From Prostheceraeus crozeri (lineage: Eukaryota; Platyhelminthes; Polycladida; Euryleptidae), in the NCBI GenBank assembly GCA_907163375.1, contig CAJQUW010001853.1, positions 62,001-126,000 on the forward strand: a DNA stretch of 64,000 nt, written 5' to 3'. Made by a program: the position numbers and the translations under genes. How positions within the stretch are numbered: the first letter of the stretch is position 1; each line of letters opens with the position of its first letter. Below, piece by piece: positions 52,467 through 62,009 of the stretch. The notes below the pieces were generated by a model. The model saw only the letters and a program-made list of their open reading frames with translations, was not told the DNA's origin and did no database searches.

Positions 52467-52472
52467 CCCATG
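52467..52472. repeat. Polinton target-site duplication (right)
   Basis: CCCATG directly follows the right TIR and equals 30215-30220. Confidence 0.95.
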
Positions 52473-52746
52473 CGTCATTGAATCTACTGAAAATCTATTC
52501 TTGAGAGAGAAAGGGATACTAAAAAGTAGTCCACCAATGTGGCATTGAAACTGTGCAAGATACATGACTGAAGTGAAGTGGTCGTGCTAAACATCAGGAT
52601 CACAGGGCGTCTTTGGGATCACACTATTATCACTGCACCAGCTGGTCGTATGGAAAAAGATTGAATCTTCTTTTAATTCGCTGATTGATTCTGTCGATAA
52701 TGTAGCTTGCGTGCACATCTAAACCGTCGTTTGTCAGGCCTACATG

Positions 52747-52800
52747 CAGGGTTGGCATATTTTTTTAAATACGAATTTTTGTGGTTTTTTAAATAGGTCA
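52747..52800 (+). repeat. Solo hAT-type terminus
   Basis: CAGGGTTGGCATATTTTTTT followed by a GGTTTTTTAAATAGG-like stretch matches the ends and interior of the hAT element at 59002-60677. No second end with a target duplication was found, so this is a truncated copy. Confidence 0.55.
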
Positions 52801-52809
52801 AATGCTTCA

Positions 52810-53320
52810 CTGTATAATTTGGATTTGTGCAAGACATTTGAGGGTACGTTATTGTTACTGATTTCAGTTAATGGGGAAATTATTTGACATCAAATATCAA
52901 ATCGGATTTTCTGCTTAACCGGCATATGTTGTCCACCGTGGAAAAATGTATTATGGATTAATTCGTGCTGTTGTAAATTATTGGGATGATAAAAGATACT
53001 AAGATAGTTAAAAATATCACCTGATTGATTCTTATAATAGAAGCTCGATCAAAACCTGTGTCATCTTACTATTTTTCAATTATGCTACATTCTGTATGGC
53101 CTATTCCTTCTCTTATGTGCGTCAAATACATTCAATACTTTTTGCATCAAAAACTCTATTGTGCATTACAGACCGCAATATCATTGTCTATCAAAGAGAT
53201 ATCATAAATGGAAACTGATTGAAACTGACCAAACTAGCACAATTGATGGTAGAGGAACAATTACGACAGTTCTGTAGGCCGACATCTGCTGATGAGGTGA
53301 GTCTTTAAAATATGTGATTC
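52810..53320. other. No gene recognised
   Basis: AT-rich flank of the nest. A 60-codon open frame at 53025-53207 has no motif or splice support. Confidence 0.35.
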
Positions 53321-53325
53321 TTTGC

Positions 53326-53665
53326 CACTGCCTCCGAATGTTTTGGTTTTAGCAGCATTGAGTTTTTCTGCTGTTAATCCTTGGAGCATTTCGTAGCAGG
53401 ATGACTTCGATCAACAGTTATAATGTATAAATATGTAGGGCTATTCTTGTCACTGCCTCCGAATGTTTTGGCTTTAGCAGCATTGAGTTCTTCTGCTGTT
53501 AATCCTTGGAGCATTTCGCAGCAGGATGACTTCGATCAACAGTTATAATGTATAAATATGTAGGGCTATTCTTGTCACTGCCTCCGAATGTTTTGGCTTT
53601 AGCAGCATTGAGTTCTTCTGCTGTTAATCCTTGGAGCATTTCGCAGCAGGATGACTTCGATCAAC
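53326..53665 (-). repeat. 125-bp tandem repeat with exon-like content
   Basis: Two and three-quarter copies with starts at 53326, 53451 and 53576. On the minus strand each copy carries the peptide MLQGLTAEELNAAKAKTFGG or a close variant. In the copy at 53326 it continues SGKESHILKTHLISR. Differences between copies are mostly conservative in that frame (E to K, A to T). It may be a duplicated exon, but no consensus splice sites were identified. Confidence 0.7.
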
Positions 53666-53689
53666 AATATATTCAATTAATATCAACGG

Positions 53690-54295
53690 TAAATTTCATC
53701 AATGTTTTGCTACGGCGTAGGTTAACTGTAATTTTATCAATAGAATGTGAGCGGTCTGCGAACCCACTTTATGCGTCAAGATCATACCCACAAGTTTTAT
53801 GATGTGTAAATTATACATGTTATAATTATAATGCAATATATTTACACATCATTAAACTTAGTTTCATCTTGACTCATTAAGTGGATTCGCAGGATGCTCG
53901 CATTTTATTGATAAAACTACAGTTCATCTACGATATATGTTTTGGCAAAATATTGGGGCATGTCTAGAAAACATTCTAAAAATGTTTTAAGATAACATTT
54001 TCATAATATTCTCATGTATTGTCATTTGAACATATAACATTTTTGGAATGTTTTTATAGCAAATTCACGACATTTTCTGAAGTGTTAGAATGTTTTTTGT
54101 TGGGAATTCACGTAAGAGTTGTGTAAGATAATATCAGAGAGAAATTTGAGACATTTTATTAGAATTTTACCAAATAATTTGCTATTTGCTAAAAATTGGC
54201 AAATCATCAGTTATGTTAGATAAATATTTGATAAAATGTTAGTAGAAGTTTAGTAAAATGTTGTCAAGTATTTGCCAAATATTTAACAAAAGCAT
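53690..54295. other. Repeat-rich flank, possible edge of an older inserted element
   Basis: Repeated words such as AACATTTT, GAATGTTTTT and TTTGCCAAAT, ending TTTAACAAAA right before the gypsy-like reverse transcriptase piece. The end mirrors the ATTTTGTTAG start at 28640. No transposase was seen. Confidence 0.35.
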
Positions 54296-54680
54296 CTGGT
54301 GTGTTCGTTCCGGGCAGTTCCCTTTGGACTTCAAAGCGCTGTCAAACAAAACATCGACGAACTTGTCAGCAAAGGCATCCTGCTACCGGTCAGTTCAAGC
54401 TCCTGGGCTACACCAATCGTAACTCCTCTAAAGAGTGATGGTCGACCTAGGATTTGCGGCGACTTCCGAGTCACGGTCAATCCCCACCTTAAGCAAACAG
54501 CCAATACCACCAGGCAAGTGGAGGACATGTTCAATGGATTGGCAGGATCAATGGTCTTCTCTAAGGTGGACTTAACCAATGCCTACCTGCAAGTTCCACT
54601 CGACGAGGCTTCCAAAGAACTGACGACGGTGCACACCATTTGGGGACTCTACCAGTATCAATTCCTACCGTTCCCCTAGT
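54296..54680 (+). pseudogene. Reverse transcriptase piece of Ty3/gypsy-like fossil
   Basis: The frame holds an RT start typical of gypsy elements: FRAVPFGLQSAVKQNIDELV, SKGILLPVSSSSWATPIVTP, SDGRPRICGDFRVTVNP, then FSKVDLTNAYLQVPLDE and a GLYQYQFLPFP end. It stops before the catalytic Y-x-D-D. The strand and the missing segment agree with the gag-protease fossil at 27097-28640, so both may come from one older element. Incomplete. Confidence 0.88.
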
Positions 54681-54689
54681 TGCCGGTCC

Positions 54690-55330
54690 ATGGATAATTA
54701 TACATGATCCATGAAATCTGGATAATTATTATATAAAAAAATTAAGAAACTCGCAAGAAAAATAATATTCAGTGACATATATTGATAAATAATTCTTGAA
54801 ACATGGTTAAGAAGTATGAATAAACTTTTTTGAATACAGTTTGTATGTTTTCATTCGAATTAATTTTTCAATCACATTTGCCATGGTTAAATCATCCATT
54901 ATCAATGAGTCTTGGATAATTCCAGTGACCAAAGATAATTCCAGTGACAAAGATATTTTAAAAAAGGGCATGATTTCTCGTGAAAGTTTTATTAGACGTA
55001 ATCAAAAAGCAGTGCTGAAACACTCTTACAACTATGAGTTAGTTATTTTCAAATAGGTATCTTTAATGGTTAAAACATCTATGATCAGTGACTCATGGAT
55101 AAATCACTGAAAATAGATATTATAAAAAGGCATAATCTCTCGTGAAAATTCATTAATGACTTACAGGCCCTAAGCAAATAAGAAAAAGTGCTAACACAAT
55201 TTTACATCTCTATGTCAAAACTTTGTAAGCGTTTTTGAATTTATATTTGATGGACGGTAAAAAGATCGATGATCAGTGATCCGTTGTTAAAAGAATGCAT
55301 ATGATAGAGAGAATGATATAAGATGTAATG
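54690..55330. repeat. Degenerate tandem repeat, about 190-bp period
   Basis: Loosely repeated words (ATGATCAGTGA / ATTATCAATGAGTC, GGATAAT, GGCATGATTTCTCGTGAAA / GGCATAATCTCTCGTGAAA) return roughly every 190 bases. The copies are badly diverged and the borders unclear. Confidence 0.4.
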
Positions 55331-55339
55331 AAAGTCATC

Positions 55340-56710
55340 AAAGAGAAACAGCCTATTCTCAAACGTTAAGATCGGATATTGACGAAAAGACTTTTTGTTA
55401 CCACGTGTATGATTTCTTCACCGTACTGCAATCCATCCAAAAAAAAATATTTGTTTACAGAGAAAAGTTTCAATTTTAATTTCACCCATTAAAATAGAAA
55501 ATTTTTTATAAGCCTTTATTTGACTAAGAAGGGAAAAACAGCTGGAAAAGTTAACACAGCAGTAGAATGTATTATATGGGCGGAAAGCAAGATAAATTTG
55601 TATAACGTGAAAAGGGAAATCCGTCGTATGTTGACCATTCCATTCCAATAGTCGCAGACTTGATTCTTTCAAATGCGAAAGTTTTGCGAATTACAAACAC
55701 TTCTCGTCAATGTACTATTGATCTAAAATTTTCACAAGTTGGATAATTTTGACGCCGCATTATGGTTTCAGTCACTGAGAATAATCTCTGAATTCGGGAG
55801 CGAGCATTTGAACCTCTTATTGTCATCTGCTAAGTGCGTGCGCGTTTTCAGGAATTTCTATCAAGCCTTTAACCAATTAACTTCTATATTTTTTCATTTG
55901 ATTGTATGATGAACTACGCAACTACGCAATAGACAGGGACATCACTTTATCACGAACATGCGTTGATGCTGTGTGAGCATGTGAACAGCTGATTTCGGTA
56001 TCCAGGAACTTGAAATATTTGTTACAGATTGAGAACTAAAACAAAAAATAATAATCACTCATACTTCAACACCAATCAACAATGAAACAAAATATTTATT
56101 GTTAGGCCCCTTCTTCCATGGAAATAAATCATAAACTTAATACTAACTTAATATCCGCGTTTGGAATTGTATTATTTTATGATTATTTGGTTTCTCGCTC
56201 TGCAGGTCACCATCAAGGCGTCAGGGCATAGTAGTGTCCACCAGTGCCCAATTCCGGGAAATTTATTATTCCGTTATCCCTGCTTATATTTCTAACACAT
56301 CTTAAAATGGACGAAAGTTGATAACAGCAATCAAACATCAAACATGACAGAGTACATGTGCTAAAGTTTTTTACTATATGCCCACAGTGATATAATAACA
56401 TCACTTTTTATTTATTTTAACACTGCGGTGCTTAATTTTATGGTAAGTCTATATAATTTCTATAAGTCTTGCTCAATAAGTTAAAGCATAGAGTGCCTAT
56501 ATAAATATACTCTATGGGTTTATTCATAAACAAAAAAAAATTGAAAATTGAAAATTTTTATTTGTTTTAATGAAAGATTCGCCCATTCTTGTTTAAAACT
56601 AAATTAACGGAAAGTTTCGTTGCCTTCGTCATCTACGGTACACTGAAATTAAGCTGACTGTCTCTGGTGTTTATGGGAGATTTGTGAATGGTGGAATATA
56701 AAAGAATCTC
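55340..56710. other. No gene recognised
   Basis: AT-rich sequence. No supported exon, RNA gene or repeat family on either strand. Confidence 0.4.
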
Positions 56711-56767
56711 TTAAACATTTTGAGGATATTGACTTCCTACGCAGCGGTGCTATTTTTTTCAACAGCA

Positions 56768-57028
56768 ATGTTCGGATCAAAAGAGGAGAAGAAAATTTAT
56801 GGTGGAGAGCAACTCAACTCAACTCAACTCGTTTCCCCCATGATGCTGGCGACATCGCGACGAAAAAGAACACCTGCAGAATCTAGATGCCTCATCCCCA
56901 CAGATCATTCCAATATTTATTTCAGTTTTCTTTATGAAAAATCAATTAATGACGAGAAATACTCCATCATAAATTTCAATTCAAGGTTTTTGCCGCTGTC
57001 AAAAGCAGAAAAGTTGAAGCTGAAAAAA
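56768..57028 (+). CDS. Exon 1 of probable two-exon host gene
   Basis: The frame starts MFGSKEEKKIYGGEQLNS and ends SKAEKLKLKK at a strong donor (GTAAGTAA). The exon is 87 codons and phase 0 at its end. The matching exon is 61829-61999. Together they give 143 residues with no recognised domain. The middle has NIYFSFLYEKSINDEKYS, which looks like a folded part. An alternative reading in which this exon continues from an upstream exon (acceptor CTACGCAG near 56738) is possible. Confidence 0.45.
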
Positions 57029-57039
57029 GTAAGTAACTA

Positions 57040-58993
57040 CGTTGGTTTAAGAAGAACTCAATCTATATCTTTTTTTTTAGCTGAAATATCATTCAAAAAA
57101 TGTTTAGAGGTTACTAGAATCTTCATTAAACGAACCATCGTGTATACAGCAATAAAACTTTTAACTCGGACAAGAGTAAAATTTAGTCTAGGGCATACAT
57201 AATCAAATTACGTTACCGATACGAATTTATACGTGTCGATAGACACTCCCCTGTACATTGCTAGTTTTAGTCATGAATGTTTAGCATGGATTTTCAGTAA
57301 AACTGGCAGCTCCGGGAAACTCCGGTGTCACTAATATTTCGTAATACTTATATGTTTCTCCATATCTACTGAGAATTTGAAAGAACTGCAACATCTGCGA
57401 GAAACTACATTGCATGGCCAAAATTATAAAACGGTTTTTATTTCTAAATTTCATTTTTTCTTGAAGCTGTGATAAATAAAAAGTTAGAAATTGTGATTAT
57501 TCCGATCGAATGATCCCGGTGTATGTCAAGTTTCCAATTAAAATGAAGATCGAGTATCTTTTGTAATGCTTCCAGGCAAATGTACATATCTTCAATATTT
57601 CAAGACATTTAAATCTAGCCGTCTGGCTAGTAAGGTGTACCAACAAGTTTTGGAATGGCCTGTTCTGATAGAAAAATTTACTTGCATTTTTTTCGAGTGC
57701 AAACTCCTTAAAGAAAAACAAACTTTCCGAAACAAATCGATAATACAATCTGCAATGGGGTTATTTTACTGTTTTAGGGGGGGGGGTTGGGTCGAATACG
57801 GCTACTTTTTTCTTATGACCTTAATAAATTTTCAAATAAATGTTGCAAATTCCTTTTACCCTCAAATGTGCGTCCTGTGTATGTAGGCCTACTTAAGAAA
57901 TTTATAAGTTAATATTAGAAAATTCATTTTGAGTGTTTTAAGTTTGGGCGTGAAAACAGTAAAACTTGCAGAAGTGTCGAATGGGCTTGGGTAATTCGGG
58001 TCTAATTTTGTTTTTACAAGATCAAGTATGCTTACAGGTAAAAATATCCGATTTTGTAACTGCATAGTTAAATTCGACATACGTGGATAGTATTACGACG
58101 TTATAGCCTAAAGGTAATCTGTCGAAAAAAAATGATGAACGAAGTTTGTGGGAAGAAAATCACGACCTCGCCACTTACGTATTTATCCGATTTCAATTCA
58201 ACTGGTATGTATGGTAAGGCAATTTATCAGAGAATTCAATCGTGTAAAAGAATTTTGAGGTCAGTCATCTTTGTGAATAATACAAGCAAAATTTGCAAAA
58301 AAGACCAAAAAAAGTCTACACTATCATTTGCAAATTTTTGTCTCCTGAAGCCACATCAGAGAGTTGGTCAATATATTTTACTCTGGTATTTCCAAATACG
58401 CTCTACAGGGCTTTACTTTTCCGGAAAAAACGGATTTTCGGTTTTTTCTCGTTGGCTAAATAGTAGTAACTAGACCCAATTAGTACTGGCGTAGATTTAT
58501 AATGGTAAGTGAAGCGCAGCTTAGGAATGGTATACAGATCTCACGGGAGATCTTACATGCCTATCACATGACCAGTTATCCTGATCACACTCCTGCACCG
58601 AAAAAATTGTCATTTTAAATGATAGCCTCATAAAATAGTTCCAATATACATGTAATTTGATGTAGCCTGTTTAATTTTTAAAATCTTGTCACAAGTCATG
58701 TAGGCCACATGTGGACAATTCCATGTGTTCGTACGTTTCATTTTGGAACTATTTTCATGCATATCTCCAATATAAATGGTAATCTAATATAAACGCCATC
58801 ATGATAATATGGTAAATGGCTTCGATTAATACTGCGCTTATCATGGAGAAAATTTGGATCAATGCTGTTCGTACGTTTCGTTTTTTACTCATACTCAATA
58901 TTATCTTTCAGTTAACTTAAATTATCAAAGTTATTGTTGAAGTTTATATTTTTGAAAATCTTGATGCTGAGGATAGGCCTGTGTATGCCTACT
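57040..58993. other. Presumed intron, no other gene
   Basis: AT-rich sequence with short poly-G and poly-T runs (for example near 57778). Open frames at 57566-57886 and 58132-58473 have no motifs and fit chance or old repeats. Confidence 0.35.
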
Positions 58994-59001
58994 ACGAAAA
59001 A
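58994..59001. repeat. hAT target-site duplication (left)
   Basis: ACGAAAAA precedes CAGGGTAGGC and recurs after CCAACCCTG at 60678-60685. Eight bases is the hAT duplication size. Confidence 0.85.
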
Positions 59002-60677
59002 CAGGGTAGGCATATTAAAAAAACCCATGGGTTTTTTGGTTATTTAAATAGCTTTTTTCTTGTTATTTTTTAAATCAGTCGTATTTTAATGTTCATAAGA
59101 CGAACTATCGATAAGCAATATGACTGGAATTTTTGACCTGACATTCCTCAATGCCTCAAGGAAGAGAATCCTCCGGATTTTTCCGGAATTCCGGATTTTT
59201 TTGAAAATCATGTGGGTCATTTTTGAGATTCGTCAAAAAATGCAATAAAATCAAATAGGAGGGGGGGGGTTAAGTATAAAATACATGGGCCCCTCTCAAA
59301 CCATGGACTTCAACTTCATAAAGTCTAACATAGGCCCTTTTTAAACCAAGTCAACTTCATTAAGTCATACATGGATTCCCTATTGATCCATGTCGACTTC
59401 CTAAAGCGAAACATGGACCCTTTCATTAAACTAAGTCTACTTCCTGAAGCGATGCATGGGCCCCCTCTTAGATAAATCAACTTCATAGAGCCATGCATGG
59501 GCCCCCTCTTGATCCATGTCAACTTCCTAAAGCGAAACATGGACCCCTTCATTAAATAGGGTTGGCATATTTAAAAACCCCATTTGAAAAACCCATGGGT
59601 TTTTTGGGTTTTTTAAATAGCTTTTTTCTTGGGTTTTTTATTAAAAGGGTTTTTTAAATTAGTCGAAATTTAATATTCTTAAAACGAGCTATCGATAAGC
59701 AATATGACTTGAATTTTGACCTGACATTCCTCAATGCCTATCTCTGCCCGTGAATATTCAAGTGGTCGTGGTATATGTCCCCCGTCCTTCATTTATGAAT
59801 GCATGATAATTAATACATTATAAATTCATTTCAAAAAATATGAATAATCGAATGAATGCATTTCGAGCACTCTCAAATCAGCTTGAAAATTTTAGTAAAT
59901 TTACGAAATGGAACTTCTGCGGCCTTGCTTTTACGGCGCGAAGTCCCACTTTGTAGCACAAAATTCGCTACATACGTTACACCGGTACATTGTTGTATGG
60001 TTTAACTGTTAGCTACCGGTAAAGTTTCATTATTACAACTCTCTCGTTTTCGCTTATTTTGTTAAAACATATCGGCACATCAGTTGACCACTTGACCACG
60101 AAAAAATATATATAATCCAAGTTAACGTTCAACAAATCACACAGTCAACAGTCAAGAGGAAATTTAAATCTCGTTACCGGATTTTTCAATTATTGATGAA
60201 TAAATGATGGTAAATTTAGGTAAAATGTAAAAGACCATCTATCAGGTTATATGAAAATCGTACCAGCTATGCATATGCATGTGCATTGCGAAGGCATACC
60301 GGCTATCGATATATTGCCCACGTATAATTAATTATAAATAGTGGCATTAGTGCCCTAACGACAGTTCATGATATGAAACTAGTCCTCATAATAATACACA
60401 AAGATATCGATTTATGATACCTGTAACGATTACGATGTGATTTCGATTACACTGATCATACGATACGATCAAACTAGCTTGTAGATAGTAGTAATAGTTG
60501 TCTTGTTGGGGATGTGCGAATAAATTGATAATACAGGGGAAAATGAGAGCAATGTTCAAAATATTTAAAAAACCCAAGTACTTGTATTCTAAAAAACCAA
60601 GGGAAAACCCACATATTTAAATAACCCATGAGTTTTTTGGGTTTTTTTAAATCGGGTTGGGTTTTTTACCAACCCTG
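59002..60677. mobile_element. Non-autonomous hAT element, 1,676 bp
   Basis: The left end CAGGGTAGGCATATT and the right end GGTTTTTTACCAACCCTG are typical hAT termini, flanked by an 8-bp duplication. No transposase frame is present. The terminal region (59002-59160: AAACCCATGGGTTTTTTGG, CGATAAGCAATATGACT, CTGACATTCCTCAATGCCT) is repeated in the same order at about 59559-59740, and a minisatellite separates the two copies. A related sequence returns near 60560-60677. Confidence 0.88.
59285..59558. repeat. About 42-bp minisatellite inside the hAT element
   Basis: Between six and seven copies of a unit like GGGCCCCCTCTTGATCCATG plus TCAACTTCCTAAAGCGAAACAT. Alternate units are more alike, which hints at higher-order growth. 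The minus-strand open frame across it is a product of the repeat. Confidence 0.85.
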
Positions 60678-60685
60678 ACGAAAAA
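60678..60685. repeat. hAT target-site duplication (right)
   Basis: ACGAAAAA, equal to 58994-59001. Confidence 0.85.
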
Positions 60686-60734
60686 TGAGGTAAGCTTACA
60701 ATCATGAATTTTTGTACTCAGTAGTATTAAATAT

Positions 60735-61361
60735 GTGCAAGATCTTTGTTCGGAAACTTCCTTAGAGTCAGTTAATGTAATGAAAAAACGTCTGTATGAA
60801 AATGGATTTAAGCCTAACTCAATTACACCAAAATCAAAATCCAATACTAAAAGTAATGAAAATCAAATTAACCTTTGTGTTGATTTCATTAGTGATAGCT
60901 ACTTAAGAAAAATTAATAAACTGGTCAGTAAGTATGAACTTCCTGTTCGTGTTACCTGCAAACCCGGTCAAACTTTAGTTAATAGCATAAATACTATTGA
61001 AAACAATAACAAATGTAATTGTAAACTGTGCAGGGATATTGGACCTAAATATATGTGTAACGATAAATACATTGTGTATAATTTTGAATGTAAAATTTGT
61101 CATAAAAATTACATTGGTCAAACTTGCCGACCTTTAAAGTTACGGCATGATGAACACAGACGTAGTTTGAACTGTCAAGATCGTAAAAGTGCACTATCTG
61201 AACATTGTTTGACTGACCATGTCGATAGAATGATGAACATCGATAATTTCCAGCTTTCTGTCCTAAATAAACAAAAGAATTCGATGCAAACTAAAATGGC
61301 CGAAGCACGCTTCATAGCGTTGAACAAGCCACAAATCAACCGCAAACATGAATTGATCTAA
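60735..61361 (+). pseudogene. Penelope-like element C-terminus with GIY-YIG endonuclease
   Basis: An open frame of about 208 codons contains the Penelope-type GIY-YIG nuclease: CNCKLCRDIG, YIVYNFECKICHKNYIGQTC, then RPLKLRHDEHRRSL, SALSEH and KPQINRKHELI at the end. A stretch just before it (SYLRKINKLVSKYELPVRVT) matches the linker after the reverse transcriptase. The reverse transcriptase itself is absent, so the copy is 5'-truncated. It begins soon after the right end of the hAT element. A hammerhead-like motif follows at 61425. Confidence 0.85.
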
Positions 61362-61424
61362 CGAGTCGTCACTGCCTAATCATTTTTATATTTAAGCCAA
61401 CTGCCTGTTCATTTACTTACCCCC

Positions 61425-61456
61425 TTGATACTGTCCACCGTGACGAAACGCGTCGG
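61425..61456 (+). ncRNA. Hammerhead-like motif at Penelope 3' end
   Basis: TTGATACTGTCCACCGTGAC followed by GAAACGCGTC has the order core, stem, GAAAC, GTC of the minimal hammerheads known from Penelope-like elements. It lies 64 bases after the GIY-YIG stop codon. The CTGATGA core is altered, so activity is uncertain. Confidence 0.5.
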
Positions 61457-61828
61457 GGAACTTTATTTTTTAAAAAAATAAATAAATCGTCTAAATTGAG
61501 GGAGAGCTATCTTTTTGTATACAACGTGGAAAATTACAATCATGAAGTATAGAAAGATATCCTTAGATTTTAGGGCCCTCAATTTATAGGCTATTCAATA
61601 TTTTCTTGCAATTCTCTAAAATTATCACAGTTACTATTTAAGTTAAAAACCTAATCACAGGATAAATAGGCCTATATTAGTATGCCTAACACTTAAAACG
61701 TTACATATCCTGATATTTTATTTCATGTTAAACATATTGAAAGCCATAAAGTTACTTTTAGCAAAAGCTGAAGATCATAAATAGATGGTATTATGAAGAT
61801 CATAATTTCTTGGTATTCTCTTTCTTAG

Positions 61829-61999
61829 GGCGACAGAGTTTTCCTTACGATGTACGACAAATTATTTCCAGTGAGGTTAGTTTGCCGGGGATCTTCAAAA
61901 TTAATGACGGAATCAGCGACTATATTGGAAAACACTCTCAGTGATTGTGAAGACACTGACGACGTTTTGAGCAAAGTTTGGAAGAAAATGAAAAGTTAG
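61829..61999 (+). CDS. Exon 2 (last coding) of probable two-exon host gene
   Basis: Preceded by a good acceptor (CTCTTTCTTAG). The frame GDRVFLTMYDKLFPVRLVCR... ends KVWKKMKS and a stop at 61997-61999. Phase 0 agrees with the donor at 57028. The acidic stretch SDCEDTDDVLSK is typical of a real protein end. The intron between the exons holds a hAT element and a Penelope fragment. If exon 1 is wrong, this exon still looks like the end of some gene. Confidence 0.5.
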   Translation, partial: GDRVFLTMYDKLFPVRLVCRGSSKLMTESATILENTLSDCEDTDDVLSKVWKKMKS

Positions 62000-62009
62000 T
62001 TTCGAACTC

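Noticed and set aside
54331-54579. Minus-strand gene in the reverse transcriptase piece
   Set aside because: It is antisense to a frame with unmistakable reverse transcriptase motifs.
59325-59552. Repetitive protein on the minus strand
   Set aside because: It is the translation of the 42-bp minisatellite in the hAT element, with no start context or conserved relatives.
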